22,801 nucleotides of DNA. Origin: Planctomycetota bacterium. Its GTDB lineage: Bacteria; Planctomycetota; Planctomycetia; Pirellulales; Thermoguttaceae. Of this stretch, positions 13,106 to 20,312 are shown one piece after another. Position numbers and translations under genes: made by a program. Under the pieces are notes generated by a model, which saw only the letters and a program-made list of their open reading frames with translations, was not told the origin of the DNA and did not search any database. The stretch spans positions 1 to 22,801 of the forward strand of contig JAHIKV010000105.1 in assembly GCA_018897395.1 (NCBI GenBank). Direction: 5' to 3'. The first letter of the stretch is position 1, and each line of letters starts with the position of its first letter.

Positions 13106-14890
13106 TGGAGTTGAGTGGTCGGAGTTGAAAACGGCCTGAACGCCGCTTGCGGTTTCGCAGGCCCGCGTCACCGGGGCGATCAGATCGTCGAGCGTCGGCC
13201 TCATTCGGTCGAGGAAGAAACCGGGTTGCAGGCCGATCCAGAAAATCATCGCCACCAGCGGCGTAAGACAAAAAATCTCGCGGGGCGAGAGGTCGCGTAT
13301 GGTCCCCTCTCCCTTTGGGAGAGGGCTAGGGTGAGGGCAAGCGGCAGAGGGATTAGGGATTAGGGATTGGGGATTAGAGATTGGAAATTTGTCGATTGTG
13401 GCGTCGTACTGACCACTGGCCACTGGCCACTGGCCACTACCGGAATCCTCGGCCGCCCTCACCCCCGGCCCCTCTCCCAAAGGGAGAGGGGAGGAAGTAT
13501 CCGGCAACCGCTCGGGTCCGAAAAACACTCGCTGATACATCCACAGCATGTACCACGCGCCCAACACCACTCCGGCGAGGCTCAGCACGGCGATCGCGCG
13601 GAGTTGCAGGGCGTGGGGAGCAGCGGGCTCGGCCCAGCCGCGTTGAAAAACGCCCGCCAACAGCGGAAACTCGCCGGCGAATCCGGCCAGCCCCGGCAGG
13701 GCGATGCTCGATAGAGTCAATACGAGCGTGAAGAAAGCCAGCCGTGGAAACCGCCTGGCAAGTCCGCCGAAGTCGGCGATCTCTCGGGTGTGGAACCGCT
13801 CGTAGAGCATCCCCACCACGGCGAACAGTCCGCCGGTGGCCAGCCCGTGATTGACCATTTGCAGCACGCCCCCCGCGACGCTCAGCCGGTTGGCCGCGAA
13901 GATCCCCAGCGTGCAGAAGCCGAGGTGGCTGACGCTGGAATAGGCGATCAGCCGTTTGATGTCGCTCTGGGCCAGCGCGACCAGCGCCCCGTAGATCACG
14001 CCGGCCAGCGAAATCCATAAGAGCCAGGGCATCAGCGTGGCTGCGGCCTGCGGGAGCATGGGCAGGCTGAACCGCACGAACCCGTAGACGCCCACCTTCA
14101 GCAACACGCCGGCCAGCAAGACGCTCCCCGCCGCAGGCGCCTCGACGTGGGCCAGCGGAAGCCACGTGTGCAGCGGCCAGAGCGGCGCCTTGACGGCAAA
14201 GCCGGCAAAGAGCGCCAGGAATATCCAAATTTGCATCGTCGGGTCCATCGGCCGAGCGCCGAGCGCGGCGGTCAGTTCGGCGATGGAAAACGTCATTCGC
14301 CCCGAGGCCGCCTCTCCGGCCGGATGGTAGTAGACCCAAAGCACGACGGCCAAAAGACCGAGGAACGTCAGCATGCTGCCGGCAAGCGTGAAGAGGAAGA
14401 ATTTCATCGCCGCCCAGCGCCGTTGCCGGCTCCCCCAAATGCCGATCAGGAAAAAGAGCGGGATCAGCGTGAACTCGAAGAATACGTAGAAGAGAATGAT
14501 GTCGCGGGCGACGAAAACGCCCAACATCCCGGTCTCCAAGACCAACAGCAAGCGGTAATACAGCGACGCCTGATCCTTGATCGCTTCCCAGCCGACCAAC
14601 ACCGCCACGACCATCAACAGCGCGGTCAGGGCGAACAACCATAGGCTCAGGCCATCCAGGGCGATATGGAAGCGGACGTCGATCGGCGCGGCGGTCCAAT
14701 CGAGCCAGGGCCAATCCGTGGAGGCAAAAGGGGCCGTGCCGCCGGGGTAACGCGCCGCCAGCGCGACCGCGATGCCCAACACCGCCAGCGCGATCGCCAG
14801 TGCTCCCCAACGCGCCGGATTCCGGTCGCCGCCGAGCAGCAACGCCCCGGCCAAGGGGAGGAACAGCGATGTCAGTAGTAGTACGTCCAT
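13082..14890 (-). CDS. nuoM: NADH:quinone oxidoreductase subunit M
   Basis: Antiporter-like proton-pumping membrane subunit of complex I. The 602 residues exceed the usual roughly 500. Key residues are intact: Glu139 in YVFFEFTLIPLFFLIG (TM5), Lys234 in FAVKAPLWPLHTWLPLAH, Lys265 in GVLLKVGVYG, and the SDIKRLIAYSSVSHLGF helix (309-325). Residues about 463-531, between the VFFGPERLP segment and the IRDLSPREI that normally follows closely, are an in-frame insert made of four repeat types. The C-terminus (about 575-602) also reads repeats (ACETASG from the AAACCGC element, PRGRGG from the TTTAGCC element). The conserved helices around the insert are complete, so a functional protein is likely. 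Start preceded by CCGACGGCCGCTAAAC, no Shine-Dalgarno. Confidence 0.96.
   Translation of the reverse strand: MDVLLLTSLFLPLAGALLLGGDRNPARWGALAIALAVLGIAVALAARYPGGTAPFASTDWPWLDWTAAPIDVRFHIALDGLSLWLFALTALLMVVAVLVGWEAIKDQASLYYRLLLVLETGMLGVFVARDIILFYVFFEFTLIPLFFLIGIWGSRQRRWAAMKFFLFTLAGSMLTFLGLLAVVLWVYYHPAGEAASGRMTFSIAELTAALGARPMDPTMQIWIFLALFAGFAVKAPLWPLHTWLPLAHVEAPAAGSVLLAGVLLKVGVYGFVRFSLPMLPQAAATLMPWLLWISLAGVIYGALVALAQSDIKRLIAYSSVSHLGFCTLGIFAANRLSVAGGVLQMVNHGLATGGLFAVVGMLYERFHTREIADFGGLARRFPRLAFFTLVLTLSSIALPGLAGFAGEFPLLAGVFQRGWAEPAAPHALQLRAIAVLSLAGVVLGAWYMLWMYQRVFFGPERLPDTSSPLPLGEGPGVRAAEDSGSGQWPVASGQYDATIDKFPISNPQSLIPNPSAACPHPSPLPKGEGTIRDLSPREIFCLTPLVAMIFWIGLQPGFFLDRMRPTLDDLIAPVTRACETASGVQAVFNSDHSTPTPRGRGG
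13300..13504. repeat. Composite in-frame repeat insert within nuoM
   Basis: Two inverted copies of CCCTCTCCCTTTGGGAGAGG (13304-13325 and 13469-13491) bracket five GGGATTR heptamers (13349-13383) and three TGGCCAC heptamers (13417-13437). The frame stays open, giving peptides LPLGEGPGV, SGQWPVASGQ, SNPQSLIPNP and LPKGEG. The same four elements occur separately in gene junctions elsewhere, so this is stacked insertion into one loop of a membrane protein. Confidence 0.9.
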
Positions 14891-14894
14891 AAAT

Positions 14895-14910
14895 CCGACG
14901 GCCGCTAAAC
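14895..14910. repeat. CCGACGGCCGCTAAAC element between nuoL and nuoM
   Basis: The 16-base sequence is identical to 17579-17594 at the 3' end of nuoJ. It ends with the GCTAAA edge shared by other palindromes of the window. It makes up more than half of the 27-base gap between the nuoM start and the nuoL stop. Confidence 0.75.
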
Positions 14911-14917
14911 AATTTAG

Positions 14918-16939
14918 TTACATCAACATAATCCCCAACAACACCAACACTCCGAAAACCATCGCCAGGGCGTAAAACTGGACCAGACCGTTTTGCGCCG
15001 GACGCAACGCGGCGCCGGCCTGCTTGGGTATCCGGCCACAACGGTCCACCAGGGAGTCGATCGCGCTGAGGTCGAACCACGCCGCCAATCTCGCAACGCT
15101 CAACAGCGGCCACACCACAAACGCGTTGTAGATCGGATCGAAGAAGAACTTGCCGTAAGAGAGACTGTAAAGGCCGAAGACGTTCATCGCTCGGGCGAGC
15201 AGTGCGACGGCTTTCCCACTGCCCAAGTACAACATCGCCGCCGCCGCGATGCCAACCGCCGTAAGCACGGAACCGGTCGCGGCGATGCGCCATTTGTCGG
15301 CCGTGCCGATCGCGGTATGACCGGATTGGGCAAGGCACTCGAACGACGGCGTGAACGACAGGAAATGGGCGAATCCGTGCGTCCACTCGAAGTACGCCCC
15401 GACGACAACCGACCCGAACGCCAACACCACCAGCGGCGCGGTCATCGACCCCGGCGACTCGTGCAGGTGATCGCCCGCCTCGGGCGGAATCCGCTCGGCA
15501 CCGTGGAACACGAGGAAGAACGGCCGGAACATATAGAAGTCGATCAACACGACGCCGAGCAGCGTCGTGAGATATAGAATCTCGAACAGCCCGCCTCCGG
15601 CCAGACCCGAGCGGTCGTGCAAGGAGAGCAGAATGGCGTCCTTGCTCCAAAAGCCGGCCAACGGCACAACGCCCGCGATCGACAGACAGCCGGCCAGGAA
15701 CGTCGTGTAAGTGACGGGCAGCCGGCGGCGCAGGCCGCCGAGTCGCCGGATGTCGATCACGCCCCCCGCGGCGTACATGACGCTCCCCGCCCCGAGAAAC
15801 AGCAGGGCCTTGAAAAACGCATGGGTAATCAGGTGGAACATACCGGCCGTAATGCTCAGCAGCGTACACGTGCCCAGCGCCACGAACATGTAGCCGAGAT
15901 GGCTGATCGTCGAATAGGCCAGGATCCGCTTCAGGTCGGTCTGGGTGATGGCGATGATCGCGCCGAGCAGCGCCGTAACGCCGCCGATCACGGCCACCAC
16001 GTATTGGGCGTCCGGCGCGAAGGCGAAAAGCGGCGTGCAGCGGGCGACCATGTACACGCCCGCCGCGACCATCGTGGCCGCGTGGATCAAGGCGCTCACC
16101 GGCGTGGGGCCTTCCATCGCGTCGGGCAGCCAGACGTGCAGCGGAAACTGGGCGCTCTTGCCGCACGCACCAAGAAACAGCAGCAGACAAATCGCCGTTA
16201 CTCGCCAGTCGCCGGCGTACTGACCAACCGATTGAAAAACGCCGCTGAAATCGAGCGTGCCGAAGGTCGTCCAGATCAAAAAAATGCCCAGCGCGAAGCC
16301 GACGTCGCCTATGCGATTGACCAGGAATGCCTTCTTTCCGGCGGCGGCCGCCGCGGGCCGTTCATACCAGAAGCCGATCAGTAGATAGCTGCACAGGCCG
16401 ACCAATTCCCAGAATACGTACAACAGCAAGAAATTGCTCGCCGAGACCAACATGGTCATCGAAAAGACGAACAGGCCGACGTAGGCGAAGAACCGCCAGT
16501 AGCCCGGGTCGCCGCGCATGTAGCCGATCGAGTAGATCGCCACCAGCGCGGAAATGCAGGTGACCATGGCCAGCATGACGGCCGTAAGCGGATCGGCCCG
16601 GAGCGAGACTTCAATGCTGAAATTGCCCCAACCCGGCGTCTCGATGCGTCCGTCGACGGGATGCGGCATGGCATCGGGGACGTTGATCCAACTCCAGCGA
16701 GCGACCACCTCCTCGACGCCGGCGGATCGGCTCGATCCGGGCTGCGCCGCACGCTCTTCGATCCGCTCCTGCAACTGGAACACCAGCAGCACACTGGCCA
16801 CGAAACTCAGCGTCAGCGCGGCGACCACCGGCGCGTGGCTCCGATCGCGCAGCAACCGCGTGCCGAGCGCGGCGGTGACCAACGCCGCCGCCAACGGCAG
16901 GGCGGGAATCAGGATCAACAGCGTTTGTACGTCAAACAT
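14918..16939 (-). CDS. nuoL: NADH:quinone oxidoreductase subunit L
   Basis: Largest antiporter-like subunit, at the far end of the complex I membrane arm. The 673 residues fit the family. Visible motifs are VFWELVGLCSYLLIGFW (175-191) with Glu178, RIGDVGF (209-215), GKSAQFPLHVWLPDAMEGPT (260-279) with Lys261, SALIHAATMVAAGVYM, and KRILAYSTISHLGYMFVALG. The C-terminus includes the usual lateral helix followed by a last hydrophobic segment (FYALAMVFGVLVLLGIML). Residues about 56-108 form a longer first loop than in E. coli, rich in charged residues but not repeat-encoded. No Shine-Dalgarno; the leader is a TCGNNNN heptamer array. Confidence 0.97.
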   Translation of the reverse strand: MFDVQTLLILIPALPLAAALVTAALGTRLLRDRSHAPVVAALTLSFVASVLLVFQLQERIEERAAQPGSSRSAGVEEVVARWSWINVPDAMPHPVDGRIETPGWGNFSIEVSLRADPLTAVMLAMVTCISALVAIYSIGYMRGDPGYWRFFAYVGLFVFSMTMLVSASNFLLLYVFWELVGLCSYLLIGFWYERPAAAAAGKKAFLVNRIGDVGFALGIFLIWTTFGTLDFSGVFQSVGQYAGDWRVTAICLLLFLGACGKSAQFPLHVWLPDAMEGPTPVSALIHAATMVAAGVYMVARCTPLFAFAPDAQYVVAVIGGVTALLGAIIAITQTDLKRILAYSTISHLGYMFVALGTCTLLSITAGMFHLITHAFFKALLFLGAGSVMYAAGGVIDIRRLGGLRRRLPVTYTTFLAGCLSIAGVVPLAGFWSKDAILLSLHDRSGLAGGGLFEILYLTTLLGVVLIDFYMFRPFFLVFHGAERIPPEAGDHLHESPGSMTAPLVVLAFGSVVVGAYFEWTHGFAHFLSFTPSFECLAQSGHTAIGTADKWRIAATGSVLTAVGIAAAAMLYLGSGKAVALLARAMNVFGLYSLSYGKFFFDPIYNAFVVWPLLSVARLAAWFDLSAIDSLVDRCGRIPKQAGAALRPAQNGLVQFYALAMVFGVLVLLGIMLM

Positions 16940-16951
16940 GGATCACTAATG

Positions 16952-16982
16952 TCGAATGTCGGATTTCGACATTCGTCATTCC
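16952..16982. repeat. TCGNNNN heptamer array between nuoK and nuoL
   Basis: Units TCGAATG, TCGGATT, TCGACAT and TCGTCAT follow one another without spacing (16952-16979). The motif differs from GGGATTR but has the same 7-base period. It fills the 44-base gap between the nuoL start and the nuoK stop. Confidence 0.8.
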
Positions 16983-16983
16983 C

Positions 16984-17433
16984 TCAAACTCTCGGCCGAT
17001 AGTCATTCTCTTCCCCGAACGTCTCCGGGCGCACGCCGGCGGTCGGCAAACGGGGCCACGGCTCGCGCCGTTGCGCCGGCTCCTCGGGCAAAGGCGCGTC
17101 CCGGAACGGCGGCTGGTTGGCCTCGCGCAAAAAGTGCCAGGCGGCAATATCGAGGCTCCCCCGGCGATGGAACAACGTCAGCACCAGCGCCAGGGCGACG
17201 GCCGCCTCGCAGGCCGCCACGGCGATGATCAGCAGCACCAACGTCTGGCCGCCGAAGTCGTTGTGGAACCGCCCCCAAGCCGCCAGGCTCAACGACACCC
17301 CCTGCAACATGATCTCGGCCGACAGGAACATCACGATCATGTTCCGCCGGCTCACGAAACCGATCAGCCCGACGCCGAACAGCAAGGCGCCGACGAGCAG
17401 AAAGTCGTTCAACAGTGCGATTTCGGGGTGCAT
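16984..17433 (-). CDS. nuoK: NADH:quinone oxidoreductase subunit K with C-terminal extension
   Basis: Small three-helix membrane subunit of complex I in the proton path. The core (residues 1-90) matches NuoK: FLLVGALLFGVGLIGFVSRRN, then Glu40 in LSAEIMLQGVSLSL and Glu76 in AVAACEAAVALALVLTLF, equivalent to the two essential membrane glutamates. The product is 149 residues, about 50 longer than the common 100. The extra tail (about 91-149) is hydrophilic and Pro/Arg-rich (PLPEEPAQRREPWPRLP) and not obviously repeat-derived. Such a tail would lie on the aqueous side of the membrane arm. No Shine-Dalgarno is seen before the ATG. Confidence 0.95.
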   Translation of the reverse strand: MHPEIALLNDFLLVGALLFGVGLIGFVSRRNMIVMFLSAEIMLQGVSLSLAAWGRFHNDFGGQTLVLLIIAVAACEAAVALALVLTLFHRRGSLDIAAWHFLREANQPPFRDAPLPEEPAQRREPWPRLPTAGVRPETFGEENDYRPRV

Positions 17434-17476
17434 GACGGCTGTTCGGTTTGATGATTCGATTGGAAAATGTTTGTCT

Positions 17477-17557
17477 CAATAGCCGGGGGCTAACAGCCCC
17501 CGGAAGGAAATCCTGTAATTCGCGCACATTCCGGGGGCTGTTAGCCCCCGGCTATTG
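17477..17557. repeat. Paired inverted REP elements between nuoJ and nuoK
   Basis: Arms 17477-17505 and 17529-17557 are perfect reverse complements over 29 bases with a 23-base spacer. Each arm is itself a palindrome (CCGGGGGCT-AAC-AGCCCCCGG). The arrangement is like a bacterial interspersed mosaic element. The right arm includes the nuoJ stop codon (TAG at 17552-17554). Confidence 0.92.
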
Positions 17558-18283
17558 TTCACGACTTTGGCCGTCGTGCCGACGGCCGCTAAACTGATTG
17601 ACGATAACCGCCGCGCCGACCAACGCGGCCAACAAAAGCGTTCCGGCAATTTCGACCGCTATCAGCCGGCGGCCGAACAGCTCGCCGCCCAACCGGGCCA
17701 CCTGATGCGGATCGAGGACGCCGGCGGCCAATTCTTCTTGCGTCGGAGGCACGATCGGCGGCATGGCGGGACACGAAGGCGCAAGGACCCCGCCGATGGC
17801 AACCGAAAGAACGCCCACCATCGCAATCCCCGCCGCGGCCGAAATACCAGCTTCCCAACTCATCCGATCGCAGGACGCTTTCCCTTCGGGCTGGGCAACC
17901 ATCAGCACGAATAGAAACATAACCAGGATCGCGCCGGCGTATACCAGCACGGTGGCCACGGCGAGAAACTGGGCGCCTACCAGCAACAGCAACCCGGCGG
18001 CGCCCAGCAGCGACAGGCCGAACCAAATCGCGCAATAGACCGGATTGCGGGACGTTACCGTGCCGACGGCCGCCACGACGGCTATGGCCGCGAGCACGAA
18101 GAACATGCCGTCGGCCGTCCATTGGCCGAGTCCGTGAGACTGCGAGAACCATAATCCCAGAGCGACAATACCCAGCACGGTTCCCACCGCGCGTCCCCGA
18201 GCGCCGCCGCGCGGCAACATCAGCCAAAGCCCCACGGCGCCGAGCAGCACGGCGAGAATCAGGATGTGGCGGGGATCGAGCAT
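17552..18283 (-). CDS. nuoJ: NADH:quinone oxidoreductase subunit J
   Basis: Membrane subunit of complex I next to NuoK and NuoA, part of the quinone-linked proton path. The 243-residue product is longer than the E. coli protein (about 184), chiefly by an N-terminal pair of hydrophobic segments (1-50) before the usual start. The core shows VTSRNPVYCAIWFGLSLLGAAGLLLLVGAQFLAVATVLVYAGAILVMFLFVLMV in pieces, including the conserved VLVYAGAI helix. The last residues (FSGRRHDGQ) are encoded by the CGGCCGCTAAAC-type element, and the stop lies in the paired REP. The ATG is preceded directly by a GGGATTA array, without a Shine-Dalgarno. Confidence 0.94.
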   Translation of the reverse strand: MLDPRHILILAVLLGAVGLWLMLPRGGARGRAVGTVLGIVALGLWFSQSHGLGQWTADGMFFVLAAIAVVAAVGTVTSRNPVYCAIWFGLSLLGAAGLLLLVGAQFLAVATVLVYAGAILVMFLFVLMVAQPEGKASCDRMSWEAGISAAAGIAMVGVLSVAIGGVLAPSCPAMPPIVPPTQEELAAGVLDPHQVARLGGELFGRRLIAVEIAGTLLLAALVGAAVIVNQFSGRRHDGQSREQ

Positions 18284-18287
18284 GATA

Positions 18288-18420
18288 GGGATTAGGGATT
18301 AGGGATTAGGGATTAGGGATTAGGGATTTGGGATTAGAAATTGAGGGAGGTGTTCCAGTCGTCCGTTCATCACTCATCATTTTTCTAATCCCCAATCCCT
18401 AATCCCTAATCCCTAATCCC
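18288..18420. repeat. Inverted GGGATTA heptamer arrays between nuoI and nuoJ
   Basis: Seven units (18288-18336, six GGGATTA and one GGGATTT) are followed 49 bases later by five inverted units (18386-18420, TAATCCC with one CAATCCC). The two arrays can pair into a long hairpin. The right array contributes the nuoI stop codon (TAG at 18413-18415) and the codon before it. The spacer contains a further 7-base-like stretch (GTTCATC ACTCATC). Confidence 0.93.
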
Positions 18421-18934
18421 TTTTGGTTATCATCGGCTCGGTATTTTTTGTTTGATCGTAAACGCTCAACAGCTTTTCCTTGTCGAAGATCATCTCCTCG
18501 CGGCTCTTACCCGATAGGTCGTAGAGACTCGTCAGTTCGATGGCATCGACCGGGCAGGCTTCCTCGCACATCCCGCAAAAGATACACCGAAGCTCGTCGA
18601 TCGTGAAGGACTGGGGGTATTTTTCGCGGTCCGTCCAGGGACTTTCAGCCGCCACGATGTCGATGCAATCGGCCGGACAGGCCGTGGCGCAAAGGAAGCA
18701 GGCGACGCATTTCACCCGGCCCCGCTGGTCCCGGTTCAGCCGATGCACGCCCCGGTAGATCGGCGGATCGGGAATCTCGTGTCGTTCTTCGGGCGATTGG
18801 ACCGTCTTTTTGCGGCTGAAAAAATGTCGGAGCGTGGTGGTCAGCCCTTGAACGAACAACAGCAGGTACGATCGGCCGGCCAGTCCCAATCGCGGCTCCC
18901 GCACCCAGTTGATGTTCCGGTCGTCGGTTTTCAT
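18413..18934 (-). CDS. nuoI: NADH:quinone oxidoreductase subunit I (2x[4Fe-4S])
   Basis: Ferredoxin-like subunit of complex I carrying clusters N6a and N6b. The 173 residues match the family. Cluster one: Cys76, Cys79, Cys82 and Cys86 in CVACFLCATACP. Cluster two: Cys117, Cys120, Cys123 and Cys127 in CIFCGMCEEACP. The N-terminal helix before RHFFSRKKTVQSPEE anchors it at the membrane. RGVHRLNRDQRGRVKCVAC is typical. The final residue and stop fall in a GGGATTA array. No Shine-Dalgarno before the ATG (AATTCAACC). Upstream is the nuoH stop and a GC hairpin. Confidence 0.97.
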   Translation of the reverse strand: MKTDDRNINWVREPRLGLAGRSYLLLFVQGLTTTLRHFFSRKKTVQSPEERHEIPDPPIYRGVHRLNRDQRGRVKCVACFLCATACPADCIDIVAAESPWTDREKYPQSFTIDELRCIFCGMCEEACPVDAIELTSLYDLSGKSREEMIFDKEKLLSVYDQTKNTEPMITKRD

Positions 18935-18947
18935 GGTTGAATTCGCC

Positions 18948-18969
18948 CCCCGCGACCGCAGTCGCGGGG
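18948..18969. repeat. GC hairpin between nuoH and nuoI
   Basis: CCCCGCGAC (18948-18956) pairs with GTCGCGGGG (18961-18969) across a 4-base loop. In the transcribed direction no T-run follows, so it is not an intrinsic terminator. It fits the rule that each nuo junction holds a palindrome or array. Confidence 0.8.
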
Positions 18970-18979
18970 CGTTTATTGT

Positions 18980-20200
18980 CTATTCCAAACAATTATCATT
19001 TGCCGACAAATCGCGTCGCGGACGGTTGCCCGACGCGGTCGGGTCGATAATCGTGGTCGCCAGCCAGCAAAGCAACAAGACTCCCCAGCCGACGACCGCC
19101 ATGCCTTGCGCGGCGGAAAGGTTCCACGGTCTTGCCAGTTGGACGCCGTACTCCATCCACGCGGCTACCGCGACCACGTTTATCAACCCCCAGGGGATCA
19201 TCACCTTCCAGGCGACTTCCATCAATTGATCGTATCGGAATCGGGGCCAACTCCAGCGGGCGAGCATGAAGAAGAAGATCGCGCCCATCACTTTCGCCAG
19301 CAGCACGATCGCCCTCAACAGGGCCACCGGCCACGAGACCGCCTCGGCCGAGCCGGTCAGGCCCCAGAAATGCCAGCCGCCGAGGAACAGGATCACGATC
19401 AGAAACGCCGCCAGGACCATGTGCAGAAACTCGGAGACCATGTACATCATCAGTTTGACGCCGAGATATTCGGTGTGGTATCCGCCGACGAGTTCCTGTT
19501 CGGCCTCGGGCAGGTCGAAGGGCAGCCGTCCTGCCTCGGCGAACGCCGCCACGCAGAAGACCACGAATCCCAACGGCTGGACCAGCGCGTTCCACGTGCC
19601 CGATCGCGCCTGCTCGATAATGATGTTGTCGAGTCTCAACGAGCCGGAGGCCAAGACCACGCCGAGGATGCCGAGTCCCAGCGGCAGTTCGTAGGAGATC
19701 AACTGCGCGCTGCTGCGGATGGCGCCGAAGAAGCTGTACTTGTTGTTGCTGGCCCAGCCGCCGAGGACAACGCCGTAGACGGCCACGCTGCCGACGGCGA
19801 AGATGTAGAGCATGCCCACGTCAAGACCCGGCGCGACGGCCAGCCGGACTGGTTCGCCGACGCCCCACGAGGCCGGCAACACGACGCTCCCCAGCGGGAC
19901 CACCGCGAACGCCGCGATGGCGGCGACGAATATCGCCATCGGCGCCAGAAAGTACAATATCTTGTCCACGTGCCCGGGGGTGAACTCCCCCTTGGTCAGA
20001 AACTTCCCTCCATCGGCCACCGGCTGGCCCAGTCCGAACAGACGGATTTTTGTCAGCGGCACTCCCACCCGGTTCGGACCCAGGCGGTCCTGGACCCAAG
20101 CCGCGATCCAACGCTCGAGCAGCACCAGATATGCCGCCGCGGTCATCAGACCGCCGATCAGCACGGCAATCTTCAGCAGTGATTCGAGAATTGGCGGCAT
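18980..20200 (-). CDS. nuoH: NADH:quinone oxidoreductase subunit H
   Basis: Membrane subunit at the quinone-binding joint of complex I. The 406-residue product shows AAAYLVLLERWIAAWVQDRL (21-40) followed by GPNRVG, the typical TM1 region, and FDLPEAEQELVGGYHTEY, the signature loop facing the quinone chamber. The final helices are normal and end with a polar tail (about 20 residues). ATG at 20200 is chosen because the 20 extra residues of an in-frame ATG at 20260 only translate TAGTGGA heptamers and an AAACCGC palindrome. The gene is followed by nuoI at 45 bases. Confidence 0.96.
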   Translation of the reverse strand: MPPILESLLKIAVLIGGLMTAAAYLVLLERWIAAWVQDRLGPNRVGVPLTKIRLFGLGQPVADGGKFLTKGEFTPGHVDKILYFLAPMAIFVAAIAAFAVVPLGSVVLPASWGVGEPVRLAVAPGLDVGMLYIFAVGSVAVYGVVLGGWASNNKYSFFGAIRSSAQLISYELPLGLGILGVVLASGSLRLDNIIIEQARSGTWNALVQPLGFVVFCVAAFAEAGRLPFDLPEAEQELVGGYHTEYLGVKLMMYMVSEFLHMVLAAFLIVILFLGGWHFWGLTGSAEAVSWPVALLRAIVLLAKVMGAIFFFMLARWSWPRFRYDQLMEVAWKVMIPWGLINVVAVAAWMEYGVQLARPWNLSAAQGMAVVGWGVLLLCWLATTIIDPTASGNRPRRDLSANDNCLE

Positions 20201-20258
20201 AGTGGATAGTGGGTAGTGAATAGTGGATGAAACCGGAGAAAACCGCTTGCGGTTTCGC
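20200..20258. repeat. TAGTGGA heptamers plus AAACCGC palindrome between nuoG and nuoH
   Basis: Four 7-base units (TAGTGGA, TAGTGGG, TAGTGAA, TAGTGGA; 20200-20227) overlap the complement of the nuoH start codon. They are followed by the AAACCGCTTGCGGTTT palindrome (20240-20255). The rest of the gap to the nuoG stop (to 20312) is a CT-rich tract (TCTCTTCTCCCTTCCC). Confidence 0.85.
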
Positions 20259-20312
20259 ACCCGGCATCGCTTACAATCTCTCTTCTCCCTTCCCTCTTCT
20301 CCCCCCTCTTCA

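Noticed and set aside
13437..16190. A 917-codon open frame on the minus strand
   Set aside because: It is an alternate-frame reading of nuoL and nuoM, is Arg-rich and without domains, while the true frames have complete complex I motifs.
18288..18420. Telomere-like GGGATTA repeats as a replicon end
   Set aside because: They lie within a continuous nuo operon between nuoI and nuoJ, with genes intact on both sides; the same motif also occurs between nuoM and nuoN and inside nuoM.
18948..18969. Intrinsic terminator between nuoH and nuoI
   Set aside because: The hairpin has no following T-run on the transcribed strand and lies inside an operon whose downstream genes are essential parts of the same complex.
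20201..20260. Longer NuoH start at 20260
   Set aside because: The extra residues translate a heptamer array and an AAACCGC palindrome; NuoH normally starts close to its first helix.
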